Of a stretch of 64,000 bases of DNA, positions 23,301 through 34,788 are shown in pieces; the first letter of the stretch is position 1, and the number at the start of each line of letters is the position of its first letter. The translations under genes and the position numbers were made by a program. The stretch covers positions 105,153 to 169,152 of the forward strand of contig RWJK01001320.1 of NCBI GenBank assembly GCA_004335835.1, read 5' to 3'. The notes under the pieces were generated by a model. That model made no database searches, was not told the origin of the DNA, and saw only the letters and a list, made by a program, of their open reading frames with translations. This DNA comes from Scenedesmus sp. ARA3 (taxonomy: Eukaryota > Chlorophyta > Chlorophyceae > Sphaeropleales > Scenedesmaceae).

Positions 23301-24861
23301 CTGCTGCTGCTGCTAACTTCTTGGCTGCTGTCTGCTTGGTCTTGCTTTTCGTCTGCTGCTCAGCCTTGCGGGGGCGACCACGGCCCCGCTTTGCTGCAGG
23401 TGCTGCTGCTGCTGCTGCTGCTTCTGGCTCTGACTCGCCGCTGCCATCAGGGCTGCCGCTGTCACTGCTGTGCTGCTGCTGCTGCTTGGGTGGTCGTCCG
23501 CGCTTGCGCTTCGGCTCTGCTGCTGCCTCGGCTTCTGGCTCACTGCTGCCCCCTCCCTGCTGCTGCTGCTGCTGCTTGCGTGGGCGGCCACGGCCTCGTT
23601 TTACTGCAGGTGCTGCTGCTGCTGCCTCTGGTTCTGAATCGCTGCTACCGTCAGGGCTGCCGCTGCCACTGCTGTGCTGTGGTTGCTGCTGCTTTCGTGG
23701 CCGTCCACGCTGCCGCTTCGGCTCTGCTGCCTCGGCTTCTGGCTCACTGCCGCTCCCTTCCTGCTGCTGCTGCTGCTGCTGCTGCTTGCGGGGACGACCA
23801 CGGCCGCGCTTCTCAGCAGGTGCTGCTGCTTGCTGAGGCTGGCTGTTCTTGGGCGGGCGGCCGCGCTTGCGCTGTGCAGGAGCAGCAGCAGCTGCCGCCT
23901 CCGGCTCTGAGCCACCATCCTGCTCCTGCTGCTTCTTTGGCGGACGCCCACGCTTGCGCATGGGAGCACCAGCAGCTGCTGATGGCTGCCCTGCCTTGTG
24001 CTGCTGCTGCTTTGGGGGCCGCCCACGTCGCTTGGGCTGCTCAGACTGGCCCTCCTGCTCTTCATTAGGGCCCGAGCCTGCTGCTGCTGCTGCTGCTTTG
24101 TCTGAGCCTGCCTCATTGCTGTCATCCTCCTCCTCTGCCTCAGAGCCGCTGCCGCTGCTGTGCTGAGTGGAGCCAGCCGAGCCATCTTCTTCTTTGCTGC
24201 TGCTGTCCTGCTGCTGCTGGCGCCTGCCCTGCAGCTGTTTACCCTGCTTTGACGGCAGCTGCCTGGCTTTCCGTTTCTGTCCTTGCTGCTGCTGCTGTGA
24301 CTGGGACTCCTCTTCCTCCTCTGAGTCATCCTCTTCACTGCTGCTGCCAGCTTCATTGTCTGCATCATCGCCGCTGCTGCTGCTGCTGTCCCTGAGCCTT
24401 GCAGGAGGCCTACGGGTGCGCGTGCTGCGCTGCCGCAGCTGCTGCATATCACCATCACTGTCGCTGCCTGCCTCTGCTGCTTCAGCTTCCTTTGCAGCCC
24501 GCTGCTTGCCGCTGCCAGGCCTGGCAGCTGCTTGCAGGACATGCTTGCTGGGCTGCTTCTGCCGGTCAACCTCCTGCTGCTGTTGCTGGCTGCTACCTTG
24601 CCCCAAACGGGAGGGCTGGGGTGGCAGGTTTGCTTTCCTTGCAGCAGCATGACTCCCACCGTTTGCAAACGGTGTGTGCTGCCGCTGCTGCTGCTGCAGT
24701 TGCGGTTGCGGCTGCTGCCCTCTGCCTTTAGAGGCAGGTCTTGCTGCTGCTTGGCCGTTTGCTAGCTGCTTTTGGGGGCTGGTGCCTGGCTTGCTTGGAA
24801 CCCATCCTGCAAGGCCTTCCTGCTGATGCTGCTCAGTTGTGTTGGACTTGTCATGTTCCAT
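20343..24861 (-). CDS. AT-hook and PHD-finger chromatin protein of the HAT3.1/PRHA family, no homeodomain, 6 exons, 1073 aa
   Basis: Exons 23021-24861, 22546-22655, 22052-22275, 21534-21831, 20893-21306 and 20343-20677 keep phase to TAG. Exon 1 encodes a basic, Gln/Ser-rich region with eight AT-hook cores (GRPPK or GRPRK) at about residues 285-510. Next comes TYAADGWKGAS...EKVRLTDELKRAE, then FDSEGEVEVDNIFCAKC and a full PHD finger (about residues 672-722, Cys4-His-Cys3, WLCPACDAK). The following VNDYFGTEYEIDTPWTDLF block is the conserved segment after the PHD finger in plant HAT3.1, and the end VDYKQLHEQLFGF matches its later VDYKKL motif. Plant HAT3.1 has a homeodomain C-terminal to the PHD finger. 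None is visible here; acidic/Ser and basic low-complexity tracts take its place. Likely nuclear, reading histone H3 and binding AT-rich DNA. Confidence 0.85.
23360..24035 (-). repeat. Tandem AT-hook coding array, eight units
   Basis: Exon 1 of the PHD gene contains eight repeats encoding KRGRGRPRK- or KRGRPPK-type AT-hooks. Spacers of about 15-35 residues are rich in Gln, Ser, Pro and Glu, and the spacer words GSGSPDGS and SEPEAEAA recur. The array probably grew by in-frame tandem duplication. Confidence 0.85.
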
Positions 24862-26494
24862 TCCTGAGCTGCTTCGCCTAGTCTAGAGACGAACTGCTGC
24901 TGCATCCATGCTGTTAGGTTTGCAGGACAGCCACTGCTTATGTTGCAGCTTATAGGCTGCCACAGATGCTGACTGCATGACCAGGGACTGCAGCAGTCAG
25001 GACAGCACAGCATGAGCAACAGAACATGTGTCAACAACAGCAAGCCTACATGCATCGTTGATCAACAATACTTGTTCTCCTGCACTCATGGTGCAGCACG
25101 TAGCATCAACAGCCGGTAGTTGATCAAGAGCTCAGCCTGCTGACTCTGTATCACGCAGGCAGTTGCAGCGCATAAGCTACTGTGCACCATGTGCTGCAGT
25201 CAAAGATAGACATCAGCCAAATCATATGTACGTATACGCACCCTACAAGCTCTGTATTGTGACATACCGGGCGTCAACTCAGGCCGGTCCGTGTACTGCC
25301 GTTGTGGTTCTCGTGCCAGCAGTTGCCTGAACAAGAGACGTTATATGTGCGATCGGTTACTTATGCCTGCCAAGTCACCAAGCTGGGCAACAACGTGTCA
25401 CATAGGGTTGTGGTTGAAGGAGGGTACCTTGGGTTGTGCCACCAGGGCACATGGGTGAGGCTCCCTGCCTTGTCTCGTATGCTCTGCTGATTTCCGTCGG
25501 TGAATGGCAGTTGAGTTGGTGCCATCTATAGTGTGGCCCGCTACTATCACCGTCAGCTGGCCAGCACCGTCCGCGCACGTGTGTTACTATGGCGGCAGTG
25601 ATACTAGGCTACTATGCTCCTTGTACCACACCACCACTGGCAGCTCTCGATTTCACATGAAAGGGTTCAAACCTGCAGTGCGTTACACGACGAGGCAAAC
25701 TTCCTCCAGCCACCCCATTGTGCTGACCAGACCGTCAGCCGCATGCAGCAGGCACGCATATGCCTCAGCTTTGTGACCAGCTTTGGCTGCTGATCCCTGA
25801 TAAACAGCAGCCAAGTAGCCCTGGTTGTGTCAGGCTTGCACATCAGGCACTTCTTCATGGCAAACATCCGCGAGTGTGGACTCACATGGCAACAGCATAT
25901 GCAAACCAAGCATGCCAGGCTAGCAGCCTGGTGCCTGTGCAAGCTGCCAAGTAGGCGGCCCGTAGCGGCCTGCCCGGCCGCAGTGCGGTAGCTGCTGGTT
26001 GGGGCAAACGGCATGCAAACACACGGTTAGGCTTCAGGCCAACCTCCACACGCGTGCATGTGCCATGTGTGCAAAACGGGTGACTGGCGCCTCCGCGTGA
26101 CCTCGCCTGCTGATCATACTTGCCGTGACCTCGCCTGCTGCCAGCTCAGTGAGCAGCGCCCGTAAACATGCCTGCACCCAGCGCAGGCCTTGAACAATGC
26201 ACCACAGGCTGTCCCATCACGCCGTGACAGCAGCACGCAGAGCCAGGCTGTCCCTTCACGCCGCAACAGCAGCAGGCACACCTGACGCACAAAAAGTTGC
26301 TGCCAGCCTCTGTCGCCAAGCCCCCGATGGAGCACCAGCTGCAGCACACACAGTGGCAACAAGAGCCTCGCTGCGCTGAGCGACACAAGCAGCGCCAGCG
26401 GCAACCAGACCCGACTCACACAAACACCCTTACTCCACAATGATCACCCTACTTCGCACTGCGATCCTGCAGGCCCCGGGTTCTAGTGGTAATA
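24862..26494. other. Non-coding stretch between the PHD and cyclophilin genes
   Basis: It holds the upstream region of the PHD gene and the 3' flank of the cyclophilin gene, both on the minus strand. No exon with family resemblance or RNA gene was recognised, apart from the short duplication listed at 26206-26280. Confidence 0.4.
26206..26280. repeat. Two diverged tandem copies of about 35 bp
   Basis: Copies starting aggctgtccc at about 26206 and 26241 share the words tcacgccg and acagcagca. Their flanks also repeat tgacctcgcctgctg near 26098 and 26128. This lies 3' of the cyclophilin gene. Confidence 0.7.
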
Positions 26495-28197
26495 CTAGTC
26501 CACAGGCCGCGCCCGCAGGATCTTGACGTCCGTGGTGGGCCGATCGGTCGCGTCCGTCTGCACATTGCCCAGGCGCTTGACCACGCCCATGCCGCTGGCC
26601 ACGCGCCCAAACACGGTGTGCTTGCCGTCCAGGAAGGGCGTGGGCGCCAGCGTGACAAAGAACTGCAGCAGCAGAAGCAGCAGCAGCAGCAGCAGCAGCA
26701 GCCACCATTGCGCACATCAATACGGTAGAGTTTAAGCCTTTGCTTGTTGAGGGCAGTCAGCCAACCTGTCTGCAGTCCCGCATCCCATTGGTAAAATGCC
26801 ACAGCTGGTGCAGAGCTGCTGCAGGTGCCCACTAGCTACTGCGACGCTGCACATCCACATGTGCACGTTCACACCAAGGCACCGCTGCTATGGCGGGCCG
26901 CACGGCCAACAGCGCACACACAGCGCGGCCCGCCCCACCTGGCTGCCGTTGGTGTCGCGCCCTGAGTTGGCCATGCTGAGGATGCCTGCCCCGGTGTGCC
27001 GCAGCTCTGGGTGGATCTCGTCCTCAAACTGTGCAGCAGCAAATAAGAGGTGCAATACGGCAATTTCAGGCCTTCATGTGAAGCACTGCATGCATGTGCG
27101 CGGCAGCTCGGGGTGGGTCTCCTCAAAGTGGGCAGCAGGAAGAGGTGCAGGGGCAGCAAGCTGATGGGAAAGGATCCGCTGCACTACATACTTGCAAGAC
27201 GAAATTTCACTTGATGTGCAGCACCCGCAGCCTATGCATGGTTGGTGTTAGTGCATGGTGCTGGACAGGCTGCATGCATGCTGCCCATGTGGTCAGGCGC
27301 GGGCGCTGCAGCCGATGAAACACGCGAAACATGCGCAAAGCGCCATGCAGAACGTGGTGCGCTGTGCCTGTCCCTACCTTGCCGCCGTATATCGACTCGC
27401 CGCCGCGCCCGGTGCCTGTGGGGTCGCCGCCCTGGATCATGAAGTCACGGATGATGCGGTGGAACTGCAGCCAGGCACAGGCGCAGAAATGAAAAGTACT
27501 TTCCTTAGTGAGTAGCTTCGTGTGTTCACACATGCTATGACACAGTGCAGTGCGTACACTGCAGCCAGGAGCGGTTGCGTCGTTGCAGCATGTATCGCCA
27601 TAAATGCGACACGTCATTCAGTGTTTAACGTGCATGCCTACGTGCCACAGAGGGAGGAGCAAGCTGCATTAGCAACATGCTGATGAAGACGACAGGCAAC
27701 CACCGCTGGAGCACAGCAGCAGGCACCTGCGTTGGCATCGCTGCTGCTGACCTGCCGTGGTACTCTGCTGTATGTGCTGCTGTACCAACTACTATGTGCA
27801 CTGCTGCATGCGCTGCCGCAACCACTGCTGAACTACAGCACTACAGCCCACTTGGGTTTTCTCTGCTGCTGTGGCAGCTGCTGTAGCTACTGCTGTATGC
27901 TTTCACAGCGCCACACATCTGCTGTTGGTCTGCACTGCAGCTGCCTCTACAACAACGTCCCGTTGCTGGCCCAGCTGTTGCCAGCCCCAAGTATTTGCTT
28001 TCGTCTGCACTGCGCCTGTGCTGCGCCGGCCCTCTGATGCTGGCCTGTAGGTATCTCAGCCTCACCTTGACACCGTCATAATAACCTCTCCGCGACAGCT
28101 CCAGGAAGTTTTTCACTGTGCGTGGCGCATGCTTGTAGTACAGCTCCACTGTGAAGCTGCCCATGCTGGTGTCGATCTGCACCTGCGGCGCCTCCAT
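26495..28197 (-). CDS. PPIL1: PPIL1-type spliceosomal cyclophilin (peptidyl-prolyl isomerase), 4 exons, 158 aa
   Basis: Single-domain cyclophilin close to human PPIL1, a component of activated spliceosomes. Exons 28066-28197, 27378-27464, 26939-27028 and 26495-26662 all join in phase 0. Start [20 protein letters not shown]. Active-site residues: R47, F52 and Q55 in [36 protein letters not shown] is the PPIL1-type loop; [19 protein letters not shown] follows. The usual cyclosporin-contact tryptophan is replaced by F113 in [11 protein letters not shown]. At 158 aa it is slightly shorter than the 166-aa human protein because the N-terminus is shorter. It is divergent from the CLASRP-like gene, another splicing factor. 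A decayed copy of the exon 3 edge lies in the upstream intron. Confidence 0.94.
27094..27150 (-). repeat. Intronic copy of the PPIL1 exon 3 5' edge
   Basis: The minus strand reads [12 protein letters not shown] where exon 3 (from 27028) reads [12 protein letters not shown]. The copy lies about 100 bp upstream of the real exon edge, inside the same intron. The flanking words gcagcaggaagaggtgca and gcagcaaataagaggtgca also match, so the duplication spans the acceptor region. Confidence 0.75.
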
Positions 28198-29022
28198 GGC
28201 TGCAGGCAGGCAGCGAGGCCCCGCTGCTGCTGCTGCTGCCGCTGCTGCTACCGCTGCTGCTCAGCCACTAAGGGCGTCTGCTAATAGTGATGGAGTTACA
28301 AGCTGCTTCTACGCCAGGTAAAGCTCACAAGGCTTGTTTCTGCTGGGAGTGAGGATGTTGGGCTGACTCGAGTGTACAGACTGCTGCAGCGAGATGACCT
28401 GATGCTGTCCTGTTAGCTAGACGGCTTCTACTGATGCCAAGCAACCACAATGTAGTGTGCAGATGTAACGACAGATTATACCTGTCGCATAGCCGGCACC
28501 AGACAGAGATGCAACTGCAGTGCAGCAGCAGTACTGTATGGCAGAAGCGCTGGGAGGGCAGTCCCGATCTCGTATACTCAGCTACATTCAGACACTACAC
28601 ATCAGACTGTCCACGATTATGTGCTTTGGCAGCTGCACAGACGGCGAAGCAATGTTATCCAGCCAGTGTTTTGTGTGTTGCGCCCGCTGGTGCCTCCATA
28701 GCCGTCAAGTTGGCTTGCAACGAACAAAACAACTTCGTACAAACCACGTGTGTTGAATTGCGTGCGCAAGTGAAACCCAGGTAGCGTCCAGCTTTCACAG
28801 CTGAGAAGTTCTCGATACTGTCCGTTGTCTGTCTCTTCTTTCAGCTGCTGCACGCATGATGTCGCAAACTGGTGTGGCTGTATGGACGCTGAACGGCTAC
28901 CTCGACCTCACCCAGCCAACCAAGACATAGCAGTGGACCATCAGCAGCAACTTCAGCTGCAGCAGCAGCACTAGCTGGTGCTGCTTTTGCAGTGCTGGGT
29001 GCCGAAGCCCTGGCCAGCCAAG
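28198..29022. promoter_or_regulatory. Divergent upstream region of PPIL1 and the CLASRP-like gene
   Basis: About 825 bp separate two divergent start codons. A GCTGCT-rich leader precedes PPIL1 (28222-28262), and a CAGCAG-rich leader precedes the CLASRP-like ATG. No coding exon was recognised. Shared control of two splicing genes is inferred from the layout. Confidence 0.4.
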
Positions 29023-32000
29023 ATGTCTAAAATGAACAAGCCCCTAGCAAATTACTACCATGAGGCACGCGCTCAGGTCAAGAAGCTCAAGACGATGCAG
29101 GAGGAGAACAAGAAGAGGGCAGAGCGTCGCGCAGAGATCATTGCTCCAGTGGTGAGCACCAACAGCAGCAGCTGCTGCACCAGGAGCTGCAGGGTTTTGC
29201 AGACAACAGCTGCAGCCTTTCAAGCTTACTGCTCTGTTTGGACAGTACTTCTGTTTTGTCGGCGGGCTGTCTCCACAGCAGCACGTGTGCTGTATCTGTG
29301 TGGACTCCTCACAATCATGCGCTACCACAGCTGCCCCTGCTGTGTAATGAATGCCGGCATCACGTTGTTGTACTCGTGTCATGGTGTTGTGCCTGCAGGC
29401 TGCCGACCCGCTGCAGAACCTGTTCATCAGCGGCACTTCCTGCAAGCTGCTGCGCGGTGCAGAGTCTCACGCCATGAACGAGGCGGGAGAGAACCTGGTG
29501 CCATGGAATGGGCAGCAGGACAACATGATTGACAGGTCAGCGCCAGCACTGCAGCAGCTGTAGCAGGCATCACCAATTACGTACAGCCGCATGGCATTCA
29601 AGGCAGCGTTGTTGCCTTGCTGCTGCATTTTTTGCACATGTCTGCATCAGCGCGGGTTTGATATGCAGCCTTGCTACTGCATGGATGCCCCAAAAGATTC
29701 CTGCATTGCATTCTTGCTGCAGGTTTGACGTGCGTGCGCTGCTGGACTTTTACAAGGAGCCTGACCCACGGGTGCTGGCGTTCAGGCAGAAGAGCAGCGA
29801 GGAGCTGAAGCTGGAGCAGGTGGGGCAGCTGGCGCAGTGTTGTGGTGATTGCTTTGGTGACAGTGATGCATCTTGGTGTGGTATATGGTGTAGCGCAGAG
29901 TGGTCATCAAGTACGAGTTGCAGAGCAGGTGTGCCAGTGTCAAATTGCAAGTGTCTGCAAAGTGCAGGCCATGAGCTGCAATTGCGGTCTTCATTGAGTG
30001 TGCCTTGCAGTGCAGCCCAGCAGCAGCAACATCACGAACGTGATGCTGCAGTGCATGACGGTTTTTCCAGCACACCCTGCTGCCGCTGCGCTCACTCATA
30101 TTATTGCCAGACGCACCTGCAACGCTGCAACCACCACAACCGCCGCATGCATGCAGACGCTGCGATTTGAGAGCTACAGGGACCTCGTGCGTTTAGGAGC
30201 CCGCGGCGTCAGCGAAGCGCAAGGCCTGGCAGCAGTAGATGCAGAAAGCCTCGACAGGCGCGCAGCGCAGCATGCGGCGCTGCAGGCAGCCACAGACGCA
30301 GTGTATTTCAACCCAAAGCCGGGAGGAGCCGCAGCATCAGGGCCAGGCTCTGCTGCACACGGCGCAGCTCCTGCAGGCACGGGGGTTTATAGTGCAATAG
30401 GGTTCAGCTACGACAGCAGCGCAGGGGGTCCTGCAGGAGCAGCGGCAGGCCCTTCAGCAGCTGGTGCGGGAGAGTCCTCGGACAGCAGCAGCGAGGATGA
30501 TTCTGATGAGGACTCGGATGATGATGAGGATGCAGCAGCGCTGCTTGCAGGACAGGCTGCAGGTGGTGCTGCAGGGCCTGTGTCAGAGGCTGAGCTGGCA
30601 CAAGAAGCAGAAGATGAGCGGGTGGATGACATGGCTGAGGCATATGGCCTAGCTGACTTCTGCTACCGGCTGCACAGGGCGCTGGAGAAGGAGGGAGAGG
30701 AGGAGGCGCGCATGCGCAAGCGGCCCAGGTGAGCGCAGCTGTTCGTGACGAACTTGTGTTTGTGACGAACTTGCGCTGTTTGCGCTTGGGTGCACTCTCT
30801 ATGACTGCGCAGCTGAAACATTCAGCCACACAGCGCACCTCTATGTGCTCACCCTGTCAGCACACCTCCTTAGCAATCCCTCCGGCCGCCTCCCTGTTCC
30901 ACCCTGCGCTTCATTCCACATGCTATACTCACTGCTATTCTCACTGAATGCTTGCAGGAAGAACATGAGCCGCAAGAAGGCCGCCAACCGCGCCAAGCGC
31001 ATGGCAGGCATGGGCCTGGACCCCTCCACGGGGCAGCCGCTGACAGCACACAACCCCTACAAGGACCCGCGGCAGCTGATCAACCCCTGGCAGGACAGCA
31101 GGGGCGGCGGCAACGCCTCGCCCGACAGGTGCGGCGCAGGTAGATAGTTGCAGGAGCTGCAGGAGCTGCAGGACTCTGTTTGCTGCTGTGGCAGCTGGCA
31201 GATGCATGAGGATGAGCTCCTAGGCTGTGAGCAGCTGATCAACCCCTGGCAGGATGCGCGGGGCGGCGGCAACGCCTCGCCCGGCAGGTGTGGCGCAGCT
31301 GGATGGAACTGCGTATGGTAGCTGCAGGAGCTGCAGGACGGTGTTTGCTGCTGTGGCAGCTGGTCAGGTGCATGAGGGTGACCAGCAGGTGGCTTGTGGG
31401 CCTGCTTGATTGGCTGGTGCTACGGCTCTGGTGCTGCACAGCATGTGACACAGGATACTTTGAAGCAATGGTGGTGAAAGAATGTCCTGTTTTGATGCTG
31501 CTGTCGCTGCTGCCGCTGCTGCTGCTTGCTGCTGCTGCAGGCCGTACAACAGGCGCAGCAGCCCAGACTATGACGCAGGCGGCTGGCGCGTCAGGTGGGC
31601 GCCTGCTGCTCGCCCGTCTGCCTGCCCATGAACAGCTGCATTGCTGGCGGTATTACCAAGTCATGCTTGCAGTGCGTGCGGTTGTACGCAGGGGTGCTGT
31701 GTATGCGGAGTTTGAGGGATTGTCTAGGTGTTATGCCCTACTCAAGCTGCACCTGTGTGCACTTGCCTGTGAATGCTTGCAGGGACCGCTCACCCACACC
31801 GCCAAGGTAGGTTGCTATGATGCTGCAACAGAGGCAGCCGCTGCCTCAGTATGCAGCTGCGCGCATCAGCAGCCTGCCAGGATGCCTTTTGACTGCCATA
31901 AGCCAGCAGCTGTCCATGCCAGCTTCGCCCACTGCAGCTTCTGCGCAGTCATCATCAACGCAATGGTGCTACAAGTCTATGCATGTCACGGATGCTGTGC

Positions 32001-34574
32001 AAGCACTGTCCAAGATGTGACACCCACACAAACATCGTGCCTTGCCTGCAGGCCTGGCGAGAAGCAGTACATCACAGAATTTGTCAGCAGCGATGCTGCT
32101 GGCGCTGCCGGCGACGACTTCATGGGCGGCAGCAGCGCTGCCAGGTGGGCATGCATCACTTTGCGTTTGCACTGGTAGTCTCCTTAGAGGTTCAAATGGT
32201 TTCATGTAAAGGCAAAACCACGCGTTGACTCGGCATGCACGCATGCAGCTGCCACGTGGCGGATGACCGAGATATGCTGCAGGCTGTGCTGCAAGGCAGT
32301 GTGTCTGGCTGCCTTTTGGGGACCGACAGTGCATCGCTATGCCTACACGTCTGCTGCACACTATGGTTGTGCTATTATAGCTGAAGCGGCATCCACAGTC
32401 TGGTGGGTGAGTATATTATGTCCAGCTGATGTTTGCACGCTGCTGCTGCTGCTGCTGCTGGCCAGGCCGGGCATCATCGAGGCGCTGCCTGACAGGCCCG
32501 ACCCTGCCATGCTGGGCGGCATTCAGCCGGTGGCGCGCGGCGTCATGACGCTGCAGGGCATCAAGTGAGCCCTGCTGCTGCTGCTGCTGGCCCAGTCAGG
32601 GGAATTGCAGAGCAGGCGGTGCCTGCAGCATGCCCATCCATGTAGTGCTACAAGCAGGCTGCAGCAGCCTCAGCACTCGGTTGCCAGCTGTTGCTGCTTT
32701 GAAGCAGACAATGCTCCTGGTATCTCTTCAGGCACACACAGTATAACGGCATTGTCTTCATCATTTCAACTCCCAGCTTGCCTCCGCTTCAACTGCTGCT
32801 CAACCGCCGCCACTGCTTGGCCCACCGCCAAACGCTTTGCCTTTCACTGCAGGCGTGAGGACCTGCACTCTCGGCTGAAGATGGCAGCAGATGAGGACGA
32901 CATGCCAGCCTACAGCTACAGGCGCAGGTCGCTGAGCCCGCCTCGCCGCAGGGCCAGCAGCCGCAGCAGGAGCCGCAGCAGAGGCAGGCGCAGGGCCAGC
33001 AGCAGGAGCAGAAGCAGGAGTGGCAGCAGGGACCGGCATAGAAGGGCTGGCGACCGGGACAGGCGCGGCAGGCGCAGCAGCAGGAGCCGCAGCCGCAGCA
33101 AGAGCAGGAGCAGAAGCAGGGATAGATACCGCAGGACGAGTGACAGGGATAGAGACAGGCGCGGCAGGCGCAGCAGCAGGAGCCGCAGCCGCAGCAGGAG
33201 CCGCAGCAGAGACAGGCGGCAGCGGCGCAGCAGCGACGGCGGCGGCGGCAGGCAGCCCGGCGGCAGCAGCAGCAAGGCTGCTGGCGGGAGCTACAGCGGC
33301 GGCAAGGCAGCAGCAGCAGCAGCTGGCGTGGGCAGCAGGGCAGGTGCATCGGTTGGTGGTGGTGGTAGCGCTGCTGCAAAAGTAAGTGCTGGCTGCTGTT
33401 GGTGTGGATGCTGGTGGGAACACTTGGCCCCGCGGCGGCTGCTGGCTTCAAGGCGCAGCACATGCAGAGCAGCAGCTGAGCAATGTGCAGTGCTTGCTGT
33501 GCTTTGAATGATGGGCGTGTTTGTTTGGTGCTCTGTGATGGCCAGTCATGCGCTGATGTGCGTTGTGCAGCCTTTTGCTTCTTGGCCTCGTTATGAGGCG
33601 AGCGCTCAGTGCCTACAGCGCCCGTAGTGGCTTGCAGTTAGTGTGGATATTGCGCCTTCTAATTATTGCCTTGGTCAGTGCACACCGTCAGGTAAGTTTG
33701 CAAGAAGCGGCTTATTTGCGCATGCATGCCGGCAGCTGCGCTGTGCCCCTGGCCCTTGCTGTAAGGCGTGTCTGTGCTGCAGGCCAGCGCTGCTGCTGCT
33801 GCTGCCGCTGCGCCCAAGGAGAGCGCCCAGGAGCGGCTGAAGCGGCTCATGCAGGCGCAGCTGAACAAGGCAGCGCAAAAGGACTCGCTGGCTAATGCGC
33901 AGAAGAAGATACAGGTCTGTACTGCTTGCGAGGCAGCACACGCAGCGCGCAGCAGGCGGTGTGCGGACGTGGCAGTGCCCGCTGCAGGCAGGATGGCTTG
34001 GCTGGGGCTGGCAGCGCTTGTGTAGATTGGGCAGGCAGTATGCAGGGTTGGCTGTAGCTGTAGGGATGCGTGGGAGGTTTAGACGGCTGGGGGTTGCTGC
34101 AACGCCCCGCACAGTGCACAAGCATGCTTGAGGTAGCATGGCAGGGTTGCATTCTTGCATGATGTGCAGTTAAACATTGCATTGATGCAGCAGCAGTTAT
34201 TGGCATGCGCTTGTGTACGTAGAACTGGTGCACGCTGGTGATGAGGTAAGCAAGCTGCACACAGCGGCCACACACAGTTTCATATGCATGCACACTGGGC
34301 GGCACACCGCCGTTGTGTGCATACCTTTGCTTGCTGCAACCCATTGACGCGCTGCTTCTGCTGCTGTGGCTGCTCCCTGGCATCACAACTTCCACATCAC
34401 AACACCCCTTGCCGGCACCACGCGGCTGTGCCATAGGCTGAGAAGGATAAGGTAGCGCGGCAGCAGATCGAGCGCGTGGCGAGGCAGCGCGGGCGCTCGC
34501 CATCGCCCAGTGCTCGTGACAGGTCGCGCTCCCCCACGCGCTACAGGCCTGGCAGGCGCTCCTACAGCCCCTGA
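29023..34574 (+). CDS. CLASRP: CLASRP/SWAP2-like SR-related splicing regulator, 12 exons, 724 aa
   Basis: Exons 29023-29151, 29399-29535, 29723-29819, 30157-30728, 30958-31128, 31541-31594, 31783-31806, 32052-32144, 32466-32564, 32853-33381, 33783-33914 and 34437-34574 keep phase to TGA. The N-terminus matches the conserved SWAP N-terminal domain: YHEARAQVKKLKTMQEENKKR, LVPWNGQQDNMIDRFDVRALLDFY, LRFESYRDLV, IGFSYDSS and EAYGLADFCYRL. Next come RRSSPDYD and RSPTPPRPGEKQYITEFVSS, as in human CLASRP (SPTYDP, SPTPGREEKITFITSF). An RS domain of Arg-Ser dipeptides fills residues about 480-560. It ends with KESAQERLKRLMQAQLNKAAQKD, the CLASRP QEKLKLRMQKALN region, and a short SP/RS tail. The human protein binds CLK4 and alters splice choice. 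Exon 7 is a 24-nt microexon. Intron 5 contains a copy of the exon 5 end. Confidence 0.9.
31231..31385 (+). repeat. Intronic copy of the CLASRP exon 5 3' edge and donor site
   Basis: This is a copy of 31072-31225 at an offset of 159-165 bp. It reads QLINPWQDARGGGNASPGR followed by a GTGTGG donor, where the real exon end reads QLINPWQDSRGGGNASPDR followed by GTGCGG. The copied part continues into the intron (tttgctgctgtggcagctgg). Confidence 0.9.
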
Positions 34575-34598
34575 TGATGATGATGATGATGATGATGA
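34572..34598 (+). repeat. (TGA)9 microsatellite formed by the CLASRP stop codon
   Basis: The stop codon is the first of nine consecutive in-frame TGA codons. The run ends at TGG. Confidence 0.9.
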
Positions 34599-34788
34599 TG
34601 GTGCTCGCAGCAGGCTGTATCCTGCAAGCATGCAGAATGGCGTGCTGCCATTTATCATCACAGGCAGGTGTTCAACAGCCTCGAGTTTTGTGTGAGGTAG
34701 TTGTGCCGCTGGTGTCATAGAGTCTGCAGCCGCAGCCGCAGTGCATGTCTGCTGCAATGGCGATAGATGCGTGCACAGTGCGCTCTAG

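Noticed and set aside
25660..25690. B-box-like gggttcaaacctg
   Set aside because: The T-stem does not pair and there is no A box upstream.
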